From an uncultured Sulfolobales archaeon (GTDB taxonomy: Archaea > Thermoproteota > Thermoprotei_A > Sulfolobales > NBVN01): 64,000 nt of DNA. The notes under the pieces are model-generated. The model had not been told where the DNA came from, did not search any database, and saw only the letters and a list, made by a program, of their open reading frames with translations. The position numbers and the translations under genes are program-made. The stretch is taken from the NCBI GenBank assembly GCA_937949785.1, contig CALEDH010000008.1:106028-170027 (forward strand), in the 5' to 3' direction. Shown here piece by piece: positions 35,616 to 44,405 of the stretch (position 1 is the first letter of the stretch; each line of letters starts with the position of its first letter).

Positions 35616-35951
35616 ATGAATGAAATTATCATTACAACTCTTGAAGACGTTCCCGGCTATAAGGTTAGGAAGGTTTTAGGCATAGTTAGCGGTAGTGTGG
35701 TGAGGGCTAGGAACATCGGTAGGGACATCATCGCAGCTCTAAGAAACATAGCTGGAGGTGAGATAGTAGAGTATACAGAACTCTTAGCTCAGTCAAGAGA
35801 TGAAGCTGTTAGAAGGATGGTGATGAAGGCTAAGGAATTAGGGGCTAATGCAGTAGTTGGTATGAGGTTCGCATCATCAAACGTTATGAGTGGTGCGGCA
35901 GAAATATTAGCTTACGGAACAGCTGTCATATTAGAAAGGGAATCAGATTAG
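35616..35951 (+). CDS. YbjQ/UPF0145 family protein
   Basis: Small cytoplasmic protein of about 111 residues that forms homopentamers in bacterial relatives and is sometimes called a heavy-metal-binding domain. Family landmarks are 'TTLEDVPGYKVRKVLGIVSG', 'EYTELLAQSRDEAVRRM' and 'AKELGANAVVGMRFASS'. Function is unknown. ATG 35616 with 'GGTGGGTG' just upstream is preferred to the track's ATG 35604, and fits the conserved family start. Follows the YhfC-like gene closely. Confidence 0.88.
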   Translation: MNEIIITTLEDVPGYKVRKVLGIVSGSVVRARNIGRDIIAALRNIAGGEIVEYTELLAQSRDEAVRRMVMKAKELGANAVVGMRFASSNVMSGAAEILAYGTAVILERESD

Positions 35952-36383
35952 GTCCATCACCTAATAGCCTAAATCGTTTAACACCACCTCTAAAGCAGTG
36001 TATACTGCTAGCAAGTTAGTAGGTGTAGCTGTTTCTAAATAATTAACTCTCCACATCCTTTCTCTAACACCGCTTACATGGTAGGAGCTATGTCTAAGAG
36101 GTGGTTGAAGGTGTTAAACAACTTACTAGGATGTCTGAGTATTAGTATTACTGCTCACTAAGCCTTTAAAGTTAATATATCTGAAACGTAGTTAACTTTA
36201 AGTAGTGATGAAGGTTAGATTATCTGAGATGTGATGTACGGTTTCGGGACTGAGCTGTATGATAAATCTCATAGCTACGTACATTAAATTAGTGCTTTCA
36301 TTAGTTATTTTCCACTGTTAGTTGTGGTAGATAGGTTATCGATGTTGATCGATGTTTTAGGGTTTACGCTATTGATTTACAGA
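35952..36383. other. 432-base intergenic region holding a C/D box sRNA
   Basis: Between convergent ybjQ-like and pyrD. Apart from the sRNA listed separately, the only structure noticed is a short direct repeat ATCGATGTT (about 36338-36357). No ORF is supported. Confidence 0.5.
36200..36258 (+). ncRNA. Canonical archaeal C/D box sRNA (candidate)
   Basis: All four boxes are in order with archaeal spacing: C GTGATGA (36205-36211), 12-base guide 'AGGTTAGATTAT', D' CTGA (36224-36227), 3-base spacer, C' GTGATGT (36231-36237), 12-base guide 'ACGGTTTCGGGA', D CTGA (36250-36253). Such RNAs bind L7Ae, Nop5 and fibrillarin and direct 2'-O-methylation of the target base paired to the fifth guide base before D or D'. 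Targets would contain 'ATAATCTAACCT' or 'TCCCGAAACCGT'; I did not verify any. Confidence 0.7.
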
Positions 36384-37310
36384 TTACACTTTATGTGAGA
36401 GTCCGACCAATTCATCAACTCTTCTCACATTGATTTCGGACATGTAGCTCTTGATGAGACTCACTATTTCCTTAATTATCGAGGGTGGGTTATTAATTAG
36501 GGCCGACACTAATTGAACTGCTTTAGCGCCTGCTAATATGAATTCTATAGCTGTTTCGTAGTTGAAAACTCCTCCAACACCGACTATATCACATTTAAAC
36601 TCCTTAAACACTTCGTAAACAACCCTAATAGCTATTGGGTGGAGTGCATGTCCTGAGAGCCCTCCAATACGTGCTGTGAGTACGGGTCTTCCGGAGTAAA
36701 TATCTATCTTCATACCCCTTAAAGTATTCACTAAGACTAAGACATTCGCCCCTGCTTCTAAGGACTTACCTGAAACGTCTATGACGTTATCCCAAGGCCC
36801 TAACTTAACCCACGTAGGTATTTTAATTGCGGAACTCACATTCTTTACAACTTCATAAGTTGTTTGGGGGTCCCTACCTAACTCAGCTCCTAAGCCCTTA
36901 ACATGTGGGCAGCTGAGGTTTAACTCTACTGCAGATGCTTTAGCTTCATCAGCGATAACTGCTAACTCAGCGAATTCCTCAACACTACTACCTGCAACAC
37001 TAACCACTATAGGTGTATCGTACTTCACACCGATACTGACCAATTCCTTAACCACCTTAATACCTGGATTCGCAAGCCCTACAGCATTTAGGTATGAGTT
37101 ACAGCCTAACTCAACTATTATAGGTGGTAGGTAACCCTCACGTACATCCTTAGTCAGCGTTTTAGTTACTACGGCTGCTGGCTCACCCTCCCTAATCAAC
37201 CTATTAATAAGTTCTGGCCTATCACCTAAGACTCCAGAGCCAACCATGACCGGGTGTTTAAGTCTTAAACCACTAATTAATACCTCAACTATAACTTCCC
37301 CTACCAACAA
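36384..37310 (-). CDS. pyrD: Dihydroorotate dehydrogenase, type 1B catalytic subunit
   Basis: FMN enzyme oxidising dihydroorotate to orotate. TIM-barrel landmarks are 'MVGSGVLGDRPELINRL', 'ELNLSCPHVKGLGAELG' (active-site Cys in the SCPH motif, the base of class 1B enzymes), 'LVNTLRGMKID' and the FMN phosphate loop 'IVGVGGVFNYETAIEFILAGAKAVQL'. Length 308 is standard. Class 1B needs the PyrK electron-transfer subunit, which is encoded two genes upstream in the same operon. The TTG start lies inside the 3' end of pyrC (26-base overlap), with 'GGTGG' upstream. Last gene of the minus-strand pyr operon. Confidence 0.95.
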   Translation of the reverse strand: MLVGEVIVEVLISGLRLKHPVMVGSGVLGDRPELINRLIREGEPAAVVTKTLTKDVREGYLPPIIVELGCNSYLNAVGLANPGIKVVKELVSIGVKYDTPIVVSVAGSSVEEFAELAVIADEAKASAVELNLSCPHVKGLGAELGRDPQTTYEVVKNVSSAIKIPTWVKLGPWDNVIDVSGKSLEAGANVLVLVNTLRGMKIDIYSGRPVLTARIGGLSGHALHPIAIRVVYEVFKEFKCDIVGVGGVFNYETAIEFILAGAKAVQLVSALINNPPSIIKEIVSLIKSYMSEINVRRVDELVGLSHKV

Positions 37311-38553
37311 CTACCACCTTAGGCCTACCGACAACCTCACCGTAGTCGTAGACGACCTCACCTCCGACTACAGTCTTAATCACTTCACCTCTATACCTAA
37401 ACCCATCTAAACCTGACTTAGGTGTCTTCGTAAACTTCACCCCAGTAATTCCCTCCTTACTTAAGTCTACTACCGTGAAGGAAGCCCTGCAGCCAACACT
37501 AATACTACCGAAGTAGTTATCAATACCTAATATCTTAGCAGGACCGCTACATAAGTACTTAATCAGTAGGTTATGTGATATGAAGCCCTTAGTAAGTAAT
37601 GTAAGTAGAACCCTACTGGTAATTTCTACTGCTGCGAAGCCCGCTGGGCATAACCGCCAATCACATAGCTTCTCACTGTATGAGTGTGGGGCGTGGTCGC
37701 TGACCACGGCATCGTAAAGACCTTCAATTAAGTTCTTAAATATTAGAGATTTACTGATGAAGTCATTAATCGGTGGGTTAACCTTACGCCAGCAATCCTC
37801 AACATCATCACTACTTAACATGAAGTAGTAGGGAGTGGTGTCGAAGGTAATTCCAGGAGACCTACATCTAGTAGGTGTTGACGGATGGGTTGAGTGGGTT
37901 ATATGTATCTTAGCGTTCTTATTCATACCCTTCAAGAACTCTACAACGCTTAACTCATTCCATGAAGGCCTATCTAAATACCTAAGACGTAACTCACGTG
38001 TTGAACTACGTAATGCATACTCAGGTAATTCAGCATGGACAACTACTAATCCACCGTAGTTACGGAGTACGTATTTAATTACGTTAAGCTTATCTCTAAG
38101 GTCTTCCGGGTAGATCTTAAATCCTATGAAGAGGTCTTCATTTTTAATCAACTCATCTACGGTGTTGACGTCATTTGGAATACCACAGTAAGCGCTGTAA
38201 TCTACGTATGATTTACTCCTAGCTAACTCAGCTCTCCTCATTAGGAGTTCAACGTTGTCTATGCGTGGATTAGTATTAGGCATATCGCAAACTAAGGTAT
38301 AACCTGAAGACACAGCTGCTAACGTACCGCTCTCCATGGTTTCCTTATAGCTGAAGTCGTAGTCTCTAATATGGACATGTAGGTCTATGAAGCCTGGCAA
38401 CGTTATTAACTTACCGTTAGCTATGTCTATGACTTCACATCCACCAGTGCTTAACTCCCTGCCCAAGGCAATCTTAGCGATAAATCCATACAAATCTACG
38501 TAGATGGTTAGGTCGGTGAGTGATTCGTCGATAAAAGTCTTTACGTAAAACAC
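37285..38553 (-). CDS. pyrC: Dihydroorotase
   Basis: Zinc amidohydrolase cyclising carbamoyl-aspartate to dihydroorotate. The metal-binding 'GFIDLHVHIRD' (about 57-67), the substrate loop 'DMPNTNPRIDN', 'IGFKIYPED' (probable bridging lysine), 'VHAELPEY', 'HITHSTHPS' and the catalytic Asp in 'VSDHAPHSYSEK' are all visible. Length 422 fits the long, class I type. GTG start at 38553. It overlaps pyrD by 26 bases and lies 73 bases after pyrK, in the minus-strand pyr operon. Confidence 0.95.
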   Translation of the reverse strand: MFYVKTFIDESLTDLTIYVDLYGFIAKIALGRELSTGGCEVIDIANGKLITLPGFIDLHVHIRDYDFSYKETMESGTLAAVSSGYTLVCDMPNTNPRIDNVELLMRRAELARSKSYVDYSAYCGIPNDVNTVDELIKNEDLFIGFKIYPEDLRDKLNVIKYVLRNYGGLVVVHAELPEYALRSSTRELRLRYLDRPSWNELSVVEFLKGMNKNAKIHITHSTHPSTPTRCRSPGITFDTTPYYFMLSSDDVEDCWRKVNPPINDFISKSLIFKNLIEGLYDAVVSDHAPHSYSEKLCDWRLCPAGFAAVEITSRVLLTLLTKGFISHNLLIKYLCSGPAKILGIDNYFGSISVGCRASFTVVDLSKEGITGVKFTKTPKSGLDGFRYRGEVIKTVVGGEVVYDYGEVVGRPKVVVVGRGSYS

Positions 38554-38626
38554 CTTACATACATCCTTACAAATAATTAAACACCCCTAATAAATTATAT
38601 AAGCTTATTTAGATAAGCGTTACTGC

Positions 38627-39364
38627 TTAGGAAATTAAGTGTTTATAAGTAGTTGAATCAACTAAAGCACCATCCTTACATACTAAGAAGTCCTTTAAAG
38701 CACATGAACCGCAGAACCCAATACCGCACTTCATGAGGGATTCGGCCAGTAAGTAGCCCGGTACGTAGTCAGGTATTAACTTAACTATTTGGTCTAAAAC
38801 TGCCTTAGGTCCTGAGGCAATATAGTAATTATACCTCATACCAACGCTTAACTCCTCCCTCAGCAAGTCAATTACAGTACCACCATTAGTTAGGTCCTCA
38901 CTAACTACGCTAACGTCTAAGTAACTTACTAACTCATTAACTACTGAGGACTCATCATTGGTTGCGAACCCTGCTAAGAGTTTGGAGTCCCTTACCAACT
39001 CACTATATAGTCTAACCATGTAGAGTATAGGGGCAACGCCAATACCGCCAACTACGAATAGACCCCTCCCGTAGATTAAATCTTTAGTAATACCCCTACC
39101 TAAAGGACCTCTAATACCTAAGTAACTATTGACCGGCAGTTCATTAACTAAGTAATCAGTTGTCGGCCCTCTAACCTTCACAGTAATTCTAATAATGCTG
39201 TCTGAGTAATCACTAATACTCATAGGTACTTCTTCGTGGTTAGGTACCCATACCATGATGAATTGGCCTGGAAGCGGTTCTTTAAACCTTTTTACGGGTT
39301 TTAGGTAGAGATGCGCTACGTTCCTGGCAATTAACTCTCTCCTAATAACTTTAGAAGGGATCAT
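38627..39364 (-). CDS. pyrK: Dihydroorotate dehydrogenase electron-transfer subunit
   Basis: FAD and [2Fe-2S] protein passing electrons from PyrD to NAD+. The ferredoxin-reductase-like fold shows 'PLGRGITKDLI' (FAD side) and 'GLFVVGGIGVAPILYMVRLY' (NAD site); the cluster ligands are in 'MKCGIGFCGSCALKDFLVCKDG', with the C-x4-C-x2-C-x(n)-C pattern. Length 245. ATG 39364 overlaps the pyrE stop codon as ATGA, so translation is coupled. Together with pyrD it makes the B-type complex. Confidence 0.95.
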   Translation of the reverse strand: MIPSKVIRRELIARNVAHLYLKPVKRFKEPLPGQFIMVWVPNHEEVPMSISDYSDSIIRITVKVRGPTTDYLVNELPVNSYLGIRGPLGRGITKDLIYGRGLFVVGGIGVAPILYMVRLYSELVRDSKLLAGFATNDESSVVNELVSYLDVSVVSEDLTNGGTVIDLLREELSVGMRYNYYIASGPKAVLDQIVKLIPDYVPGYLLAESLMKCGIGFCGSCALKDFLVCKDGALVDSTTYKHLIS

Positions 39365-39957
39365 CTAGGACCTCTCAAATAGTTAACTACTAACTCGTAG
39401 GTACTCTCATCAATTACCTTAAGTTCTTTTAAGGTTGTGAAGATCTGTGAGGCCCTAAACAAAGGTATTAACGGGACCCTCAACCGACCTACAACCGATT
39501 CAGCACCTTCCTCACGGTCTAAAATCACTGAGAAAGCTGCAACTCCTACCCCCTCCTCACTTAATATGTTGTAAGCCCTTACCAATGTGCTACCTGTGGT
39601 TACGACATCATCGACTACTAAGACTTTAAGACCTCTTAAAGATCCCTCTACTAACCTACCTGTGCCGTGGTCCTTCCTCTCAGCCCTAACATAGCCTACG
39701 GGTTTCTTAGTTAGGTAGCCTAACACGGCGGCATGAACTATACCTGCGGAAGCTATACCTACTACGCCTTCGAAGTAGGTCTTACTTTCCTGCACTTCCC
39801 TAATCCAAAACTTAACTACATCTGAATATACTTCAGGATATGATGGCAATATCCTGAAGTCGAAGTAGTACGGACTCCTCTTACCTGATGCTAGTATAAA
39901 ATCACCGAACCTGATGATACCTACCCTATAGAGGTTTAGGATTAATTCCCCATACAT
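39361..39957 (-). CDS. pyrE: Orotate phosphoribosyltransferase
   Basis: Adds phosphoribose from PRPP to orotate. The PRPP loop 'VLVVDDVVTTGSTLVRAYNIL' and the catalytic flexible loop 'VRAERKDHGTG' are visible, together with 'ASGKRSPYYFDFR' near the N-terminus. About 198 residues. The track starts at 39978 inside pyrF, but ATG 39957, one base after the pyrF stop and with a GGAG site 8 bases upstream, matches the usual beginning of the family. Cotranscribed with pyrF before it and pyrK after it. Confidence 0.95.
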   Translation of the reverse strand: MYGELILNLYRVGIIRFGDFILASGKRSPYYFDFRILPSYPEVYSDVVKFWIREVQESKTYFEGVVGIASAGIVHAAVLGYLTKKPVGYVRAERKDHGTGRLVEGSLRGLKVLVVDDVVTTGSTLVRAYNILSEEGVGVAAFSVILDREEGAESVVGRLRVPLIPLFRASQIFTTLKELKVIDESTYELVVNYLRGPR

Positions 39958-39958
39958 A

Positions 39959-40678
39959 CTATAACTCCACACAGCCACGATTTCTTACATATTCAACTTG
40001 AGCCTTAATGACGTCCTCAGCAGCCCTGGCCGGGTTCTCAGCCCTAGTGATAGCCCTGCCAACTATTTCGAAGTCAGCGCCGACGCACAGAGCTGAGCCC
40101 GGCTCCGCTCCCTGCATACCTATGCCAGGAGATATTATTAGGTAGGACCTCCCTAAGCGACTCCTAACATATTTAATAACATCGGGCCTCGTAGCTGGTG
40201 CTACCACACCAGTAGGTCTTAACCCCTCAACTAAAGCTAAAACCCTATCTACGACTAGGTCGTAGATCTCTAAACTCCCAGGATGGGACATAGAGACTAA
40301 TACGTATAAATCTATGCTTAAATCATCACATACCTTAGACAAACCTTCTAAACCACCTTCACGGCCTATGAAGCCATGCGCTATAACACCGTTAAAACCT
40401 ACTGCCTTAACTGCCTTAGTAGTTAAGCTCATAACGGCATCAATATCAGCTAGTTTTAAGTCAGCTATGAAGTAGGTATCACTGTATTTCTTAATGACGT
40501 TGTTAATATTACTTAAACCGAAGTTTAGGAGGTATGGTATGCCTACCTTATAACCAGCTACTAATTCCTTAGTGCTAAGTATTAGTGATTCAAAAAGGTT
40601 TAAACTTATTACTGGGTCGTCAACAGCTATTAACACTCTACCCCTACCTTCTACAGCCTTCCCCGCTAATTTACTCAA
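39959..40678 (-). CDS. pyrF: Orotidine 5'-phosphate decarboxylase
   Basis: Last step of UMP synthesis. The catalytic Lys-Asp network appears in 'YFIADLKLADIDAVM' (about 69-83), with the N-terminal 'VLIAVDDPVISLNLFE', and the phosphate loop in 'LIISPGIGMQGAEPG' and 'FEIVGRAITRAENPARAAE'. Length 239 is typical of the archaeal type. TTG start with 'GGCGG' upstream. First gene of the minus-strand operon, facing pyrB across an 81-base divergent promoter. Confidence 0.95.
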   Translation of the reverse strand: MSKLAGKAVEGRGRVLIAVDDPVISLNLFESLILSTKELVAGYKVGIPYLLNFGLSNINNVIKKYSDTYFIADLKLADIDAVMSLTTKAVKAVGFNGVIAHGFIGREGGLEGLSKVCDDLSIDLYVLVSMSHPGSLEIYDLVVDRVLALVEGLRPTGVVAPATRPDVIKYVRSRLGRSYLIISPGIGMQGAEPGSALCVGADFEIVGRAITRAENPARAAEDVIKAQVEYVRNRGCVEL

Positions 40679-40759
40679 CGAACCCGCCTGATACTGATGT
40701 ACTTAAACTTATAAAATTTTCCCTTGATGTTTATAGTGGATTAACAAAGGTGTTGTTAG
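40679..40759. promoter_or_regulatory. Divergent pyr promoter
   Basis: Only 81 bases separate pyrF and pyrB. One A/T core, 'CTTATAAAATTTT' (40708-40720), is near-palindromic and could act as the TATA element in both directions, placing transcript starts about 12 bases before pyrF and about 22 bases before pyrB. This would allow the two halves of the pathway to be co-regulated (inference). Confidence 0.6.
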
Positions 40760-41695
40760 ATGAATAAGGCCATCGCAAGATTTAGGGGTAGAGACGTAGT
40801 TTCAACCCTTGACTTCGATAAGGAGGATCTTGAAGCGCTCTTCAAGCTAGCTGATGAGTACGTCGTAAACGGTTATAAGGATGTCCTCCGGGGGAGGGTG
40901 ATGTCATCAGCTTTTTTCGAACCTAGTACTCGGACCAGGCTATCCTTTGAATCTGCTATGCATAGATTAGGTGGTTCAGTCATAGGTTTCTCAAGTGAGG
41001 AAGCTACCTCTATAGTGAAGGGGGAGAAATTCGTAGATACTATTAGAATGCTTGACTCGTACTCAGACATCATAGTTATTAGGCATAAATATGAGGGTTC
41101 GGCTAAGTTGGCTGCTGAAATCGCTGAGCACCCGGTAATTAACGCAGGTGATGGTAGGAACGAACACCCAACACAGGCAATGTTAGATATGTACACGATA
41201 AGTAAGCTTAAGGGTAGCATAAACAACTTAGTTATAGGTGTTATGGGGGATTTAAAATATGCTAGGGTGGTGAACTCCTTCCTACTAGCATTAACTATAT
41301 TTAAGCCTAAGAAGGTCTACCTAATTTCACATCCGCTGCTTAGGCTTAGAGAAGATGTTAAGAAGCTCATAGCTTCGCGGGGACTTAACTTTGAGGAGGT
41401 AAACGATGTTAATTTAGTTCTTAGCGAGTTAGATGTCCTCTACTTAACTAGGGTGCAGAAGGAGAGGTTCTTAGACCCATTAGAATATGAGAAGGTTAAG
41501 AACGCCTATAGAATTACAGCAGAGATTGTTAAGAAGTGTAGGGAGGACTTCATAATACTACACCCGCTTCCAAGGGTTGACGAACTTGATAGATCTGTCG
41601 ACAACACTAAACATGCAGCGTACTTCACCCAAGCAAGTTTGGGTGTCCCCCTAAGGGCTGCATTACTATCACTTATACTTGGAGGTGTTCATTGA
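40760..41695 (+). CDS. pyrB: Aspartate carbamoyltransferase catalytic chain
   Basis: Transfers carbamoyl phosphate to aspartate, the committed step of pyrimidine synthesis. Carbamoyl phosphate site 'FFEPSTRTRLSFESAM' (about 52-67), 'VIRHKYEGS', 'NAGDGRNEHPTQAMLDMYTI' and the aspartate-side 'HPLPRVDELDRSVD' are all intact. Length 311. ATG 40760 follows 'AGGTG' at good spacing. It overlaps pyrI by 4 bases, the normal archaeal pyrBI arrangement. Confidence 0.97.
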   Translation: MNKAIARFRGRDVVSTLDFDKEDLEALFKLADEYVVNGYKDVLRGRVMSSAFFEPSTRTRLSFESAMHRLGGSVIGFSSEEATSIVKGEKFVDTIRMLDSYSDIIVIRHKYEGSAKLAAEIAEHPVINAGDGRNEHPTQAMLDMYTISKLKGSINNLVIGVMGDLKYARVVNSFLLALTIFKPKKVYLISHPLLRLREDVKKLIASRGLNFEEVNDVNLVLSELDVLYLTRVQKERFLDPLEYEKVKNAYRITAEIVKKCREDFIILHPLPRVDELDRSVDNTKHAAYFTQASLGVPLRAALLSLILGGVH

Positions 41696-42177
41696 TGGGT
41701 ATGAGGGAGTTAATAGTCAGTAAGATTAAAGATGGGACTGTCATAGACCACATACCCTCAGGTAAGGCGTTAGACGTCCTCAAGGTATTAGGGATTTCAG
41801 GAGGGAAAGGTCATAGAGTAGCTATAGTGATGAACGTTGAGTCATCTAAGCTGAATAAGAAGGATATCGTTAAGATTGAAGGCAGGTTTTTAAGTAAGGA
41901 TGAAACTGATATAATTGCTCTAATAGCCCCTACAGCAACTATAAATATAATTAGGAACTTCGAAGTTGTTGAGAAGAGGAAGGTCTCGCTTCCAAGGGTT
42001 ATTTCAGGGCTGATTAGATGTCCTAACATCACATGTATTACTAGGCATGAAGGCATTGAAACGAACTTCGAAATATTAAGTGCTGGTTTAAGGGCTAGAT
42101 GCTCCTACTGCGGTATAGAGTTATCATATTCTGAATTCGTTGAGTTAATATTAAAGCAGTTAGGGACTAGAACTTAA
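41692..42177 (+). CDS. pyrI: Aspartate carbamoyltransferase regulatory chain
   Basis: Nucleotide-binding regulatory subunit of aspartate transcarbamoylase. The effector domain starts 'VSKIKDGTVIDHIPSGKAL', and the C-terminal zinc domain has four cysteines in 'RCPNITC' and 'RCSYCGIELS'. Length 161 is standard. Start overlaps the pyrB stop by 4 bases. A kinase-like gene follows two bases after its stop and is probably cotranscribed. Confidence 0.97.
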   Translation: MMGMRELIVSKIKDGTVIDHIPSGKALDVLKVLGISGGKGHRVAIVMNVESSKLNKKDIVKIEGRFLSKDETDIIALIAPTATINIIRNFEVVEKRKVSLPRVISGLIRCPNITCITRHEGIETNFEILSAGLRARCSYCGIELSYSEFVELILKQLGTRT

Positions 42178-42179
42178 GT

Positions 42180-42917
42180 ATGTCCCCATATAGGTTAATC
42201 AGCCCTACTGAGGCCTACCGCATGCTAACCTACCCTAAGAACGTGACCGATCTAGGTATTACTAGGTATGAGAAGCTAGTCAGGTTAGGTATTGTCGGGT
42301 TCTACGACTACGGAACTAAGTTAGTAGATGGGATTAGGGTTTTAGGTAAGGGACATTCTTCAATAGTCTTCCTAGCAAGACATGAGGTATTAGGTGATGT
42401 AGCCGTGAAGGTTAGGAGGGCTGATTCGAAGAAGGACTCACTAGCTAAGGAGGGTTACCTGATGTCATTAGATAAGTTCAACGTAACCCCTGAGGTATAC
42501 TACTTTGATGACGACGTAGTAATTATGGAGTACTTAGACGGAAGTACTTTAGGGAAGTACTTAATGAGCTCACATAGTTGTGAGAACTTGGCTAAGGTAT
42601 TCGCCAACTTAATTACTGCTGCGTATAAGCTTGACTTAAACCTTATAGACCACCTAGAACTTACTAACCCTCATAAACACGTATTCGTGTTAAAAGATCT
42701 TAACGTGAAGTTCGTAGATTTTGAGAGTGCTAGAATATCGATTAACCCATGCAACCTTTGCCGAATTACGTCATACCTTACCAACCTACTCAGCATAGAT
42801 GATGTGCAGACCGTCGTAGAATTGCTGAGGAGGTATAAGTTAGGTAGTAAGGAATTATACCATGAGGTCTTAACAACGATATTAGGTAGAACCCACACCT
42901 ACTGTAGGAGTGTTTGA
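42180..42917 (+). CDS. Kinase-like protein (COG2112-type predicted Ser/Thr kinase)
   Basis: Predicted protein kinase-like fold in 245 residues. The glycine-rich loop and lysine are seen as 'VLGKGHSSIVFLARH' and 'VAVKVRRAD' (about 56-84), hinge region 'VVIMEYLDGSTLG', and a C-lobe 'HVFVLKDLNVKFVDFESARI' where Asp in 'FVDFESAR' would be the metal-binding DFG equivalent. The usual HRD loop is poorly matched ('IDHLELTNPHKHV'), as in other atypical archaeal kinases. Its start is 2 bases after pyrI, suggesting the same transcript. It ends within the convergent xerA gene (36-base overlap). Substrate unknown. Confidence 0.7.
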   Translation: MSPYRLISPTEAYRMLTYPKNVTDLGITRYEKLVRLGIVGFYDYGTKLVDGIRVLGKGHSSIVFLARHEVLGDVAVKVRRADSKKDSLAKEGYLMSLDKFNVTPEVYYFDDDVVIMEYLDGSTLGKYLMSSHSCENLAKVFANLITAAYKLDLNLIDHLELTNPHKHVFVLKDLNVKFVDFESARISINPCNLCRITSYLTNLLSIDDVQTVVELLRRYKLGSKELYHEVLTTILGRTHTYCRSV

Positions 42918-43806
42918 ATTATTCGTAGGCCTCGTAAATACGTTCATGTAGAGCTTCTTCACATCCTCCTTAAGCAGGTGTAGGTATATCTGAGTAGTCT
43001 TAATGTCTCTATGACCTAAGATTCTCTGAAGTGCTGGTAGTGCTAGACCTCGCTTTAAAGCCTCGGTCGCGAACGTATGCCTAAGTATGTGGGGTCTTAC
43101 CTTCTTAGGGTCTATACCGGCTCTCTTAGCCAGCGTTTTAACCCTCCTATAAAGTCCTGAGTACGTCAGCGGCACTAACCTATCCTCACTATGGGTCTCT
43201 AAGTACTTACTTAAAACTTCCTCGGTTAGAGGTCCTATGAAGACTACTCTCTCCTCACCGTACTTACCTAACCTAACATATACCTCCTTATTCGTTAGGT
43301 CGACATCATTGACAGTTAGTGAGAGGAGTTCCTGAGCCCGTAGACCTGTCTCGATGAGTAAGCATATGATGAGGAGGTCGAGAGTATCCCTAGAAGCACT
43401 TAACAGCTTAATAACTTCGTTCTCCGTCAACGTAGCTACTACCCTCCTCCTAGGGGCTTTAACAACGCTGACTTCATCCTTTAAGCCTAACCACTTAAGG
43501 AAGGCCCTCACATACAGTGAGTAGTAGTGGAGTGTGAGTTGAGTGGCTTTAGAATCACCCTTAACACTCTTGTTAAACCCGTTCTTCAACCTAGCTAATC
43601 TCCACCTAATAACATCATTCACGTTTAACTCTTTAACATACTGCTTACCGCAAAACTTCAGGAAATCTGAAATACCTACCTTATAAGACTTAACAGTCTT
43701 CTCAGAAACACCTGAAGATCTAAGGTTAAGCAGGAATTCCTCTAAGGCATCCCAAACACTTAACTCTGAAACACCCTCAGGCGGTGGTAGTTGATATCGA
43801 GTCAAA
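42882..43806 (-). CDS. xerA: Tyrosine recombinase XerA
   Basis: Site-specific recombinase of the Xer type that resolves chromosome dimers at dif. N-terminal SAM-like core-binding domain (about 20-115) and catalytic domain (about 125-290) with the full set: Arg159 in 'ETGLRAQELL', Lys184 in 'LGKYGEERVV', His242/Arg245 in 'PHILRHTFAT', His268 in 'LGHRDIKTT' and nucleophile Tyr277 (track numbering). The track starts at GTG 43814; TTG 43806 has 'AGGTGAGG' at better spacing. Size fits archaeal XerA rather than phage or plasmid integrases, and no mobile-element genes flank it. A strong inverted repeat lies 290 bases upstream. Confidence 0.88.
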
Positions 43807-43938
43807 TACCTCACCTAAGATTAGAAGTCTAAGTAGGATTTAATTTAAGTGTTAGGCTCTTTTACTGTTTTAGAATTCATAGTTATTCATCCACTAGCTC
43901 ACACAACCTAAACCATCACAACCAGAGGTAGGGGCAGC

Positions 43939-44079
43939 ATGTCAGATGTCAGGCCTACAGTTCCCGTCAGCGGTTTCAATCAAGGCAGAATAGATATTGT
44001 TAGGTACGGCTTGATGGATACCTACCCAGATGTGGATACCGAGATAAGGACATTAACGACCGGTAGGACTCTGAGCTAA
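43939..44079 (+). CDS. Possible small ORF (46 aa)
   Basis: Below the track cutoff. ATG with 'GGTAGGGG' 4 bases upstream opens a 46-residue frame beginning 'MSDVRPTVPVSGFNQG' and ending just before the inverted repeat. No similarity recognised; may be chance. Confidence 0.2.
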   Translation: MSDVRPTVPVSGFNQGRIDIVRYGLMDTYPDVDTEIRTLTTGRTLS

Positions 44080-44090
44080 GCTTACCAGAT

Positions 44091-44120
44091 GGAGGTCTAA
44101 TACACCTAATTAGACCCTCC
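44091..44120. repeat. Strong inverted repeat near xerA, dif-like or hairpin
   Basis: Perfect 8-base arms GGTCTAAT (44094-44101) and ATTAGACC (44109-44116) around a 7-base centre ACACCTA. With one unpaired C the arms extend to 11 base pairs (GGA outside, TCC outside). Arm and centre sizes are close to the archaeal dif plan of two 11-base arms around about 6 bases, and the site lies upstream of xerA; it may equally be a transcript-end hairpin. Confidence 0.4.
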
Positions 44121-44405
44121 CTACACTGAGACCGCAACGTCTTACCACCGACTTTTAGCAGAGTTCTAACACCCTCTGGGTAATCAACTCATCGTAAGGC
44201 ATTAAAGAAATCTTAGAAGAAACCGTCTAATTTGTCTGTCATGAAATTACTGGTTGGAGCGGGGAACGTAGTAACGATTCTTTAGGGTTCTTTAGGATGT
44301 AGGCTACGAGTTTCACCGAAAACCTCGAGGGAGGGGAGGATAGGTAGTAGGCCTATAATCAACGCTTAACCAGGGACCCAGCTCCTAAAGGAAGTAAGGT
44401 CTGTA

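Larger units (their letters stand above)
43815..44405. other. 591-base intergenic region upstream of xerA
   Basis: Longest gap in the window. Contains a possible 46-codon ORF (43939-44079) and a strong inverted repeat (44091-44120), each listed or discussed separately. A tandem 'TTCTTTAGG' word occurs around 44276-44297. No RNA gene could be drawn. Confidence 0.45.

Noticed and set aside
42882-43814. XerA considered as a provirus or plasmid integrase
   Set aside because: No tRNA target, att repeats or other mobile genes nearby; size and context fit chromosomal XerA.
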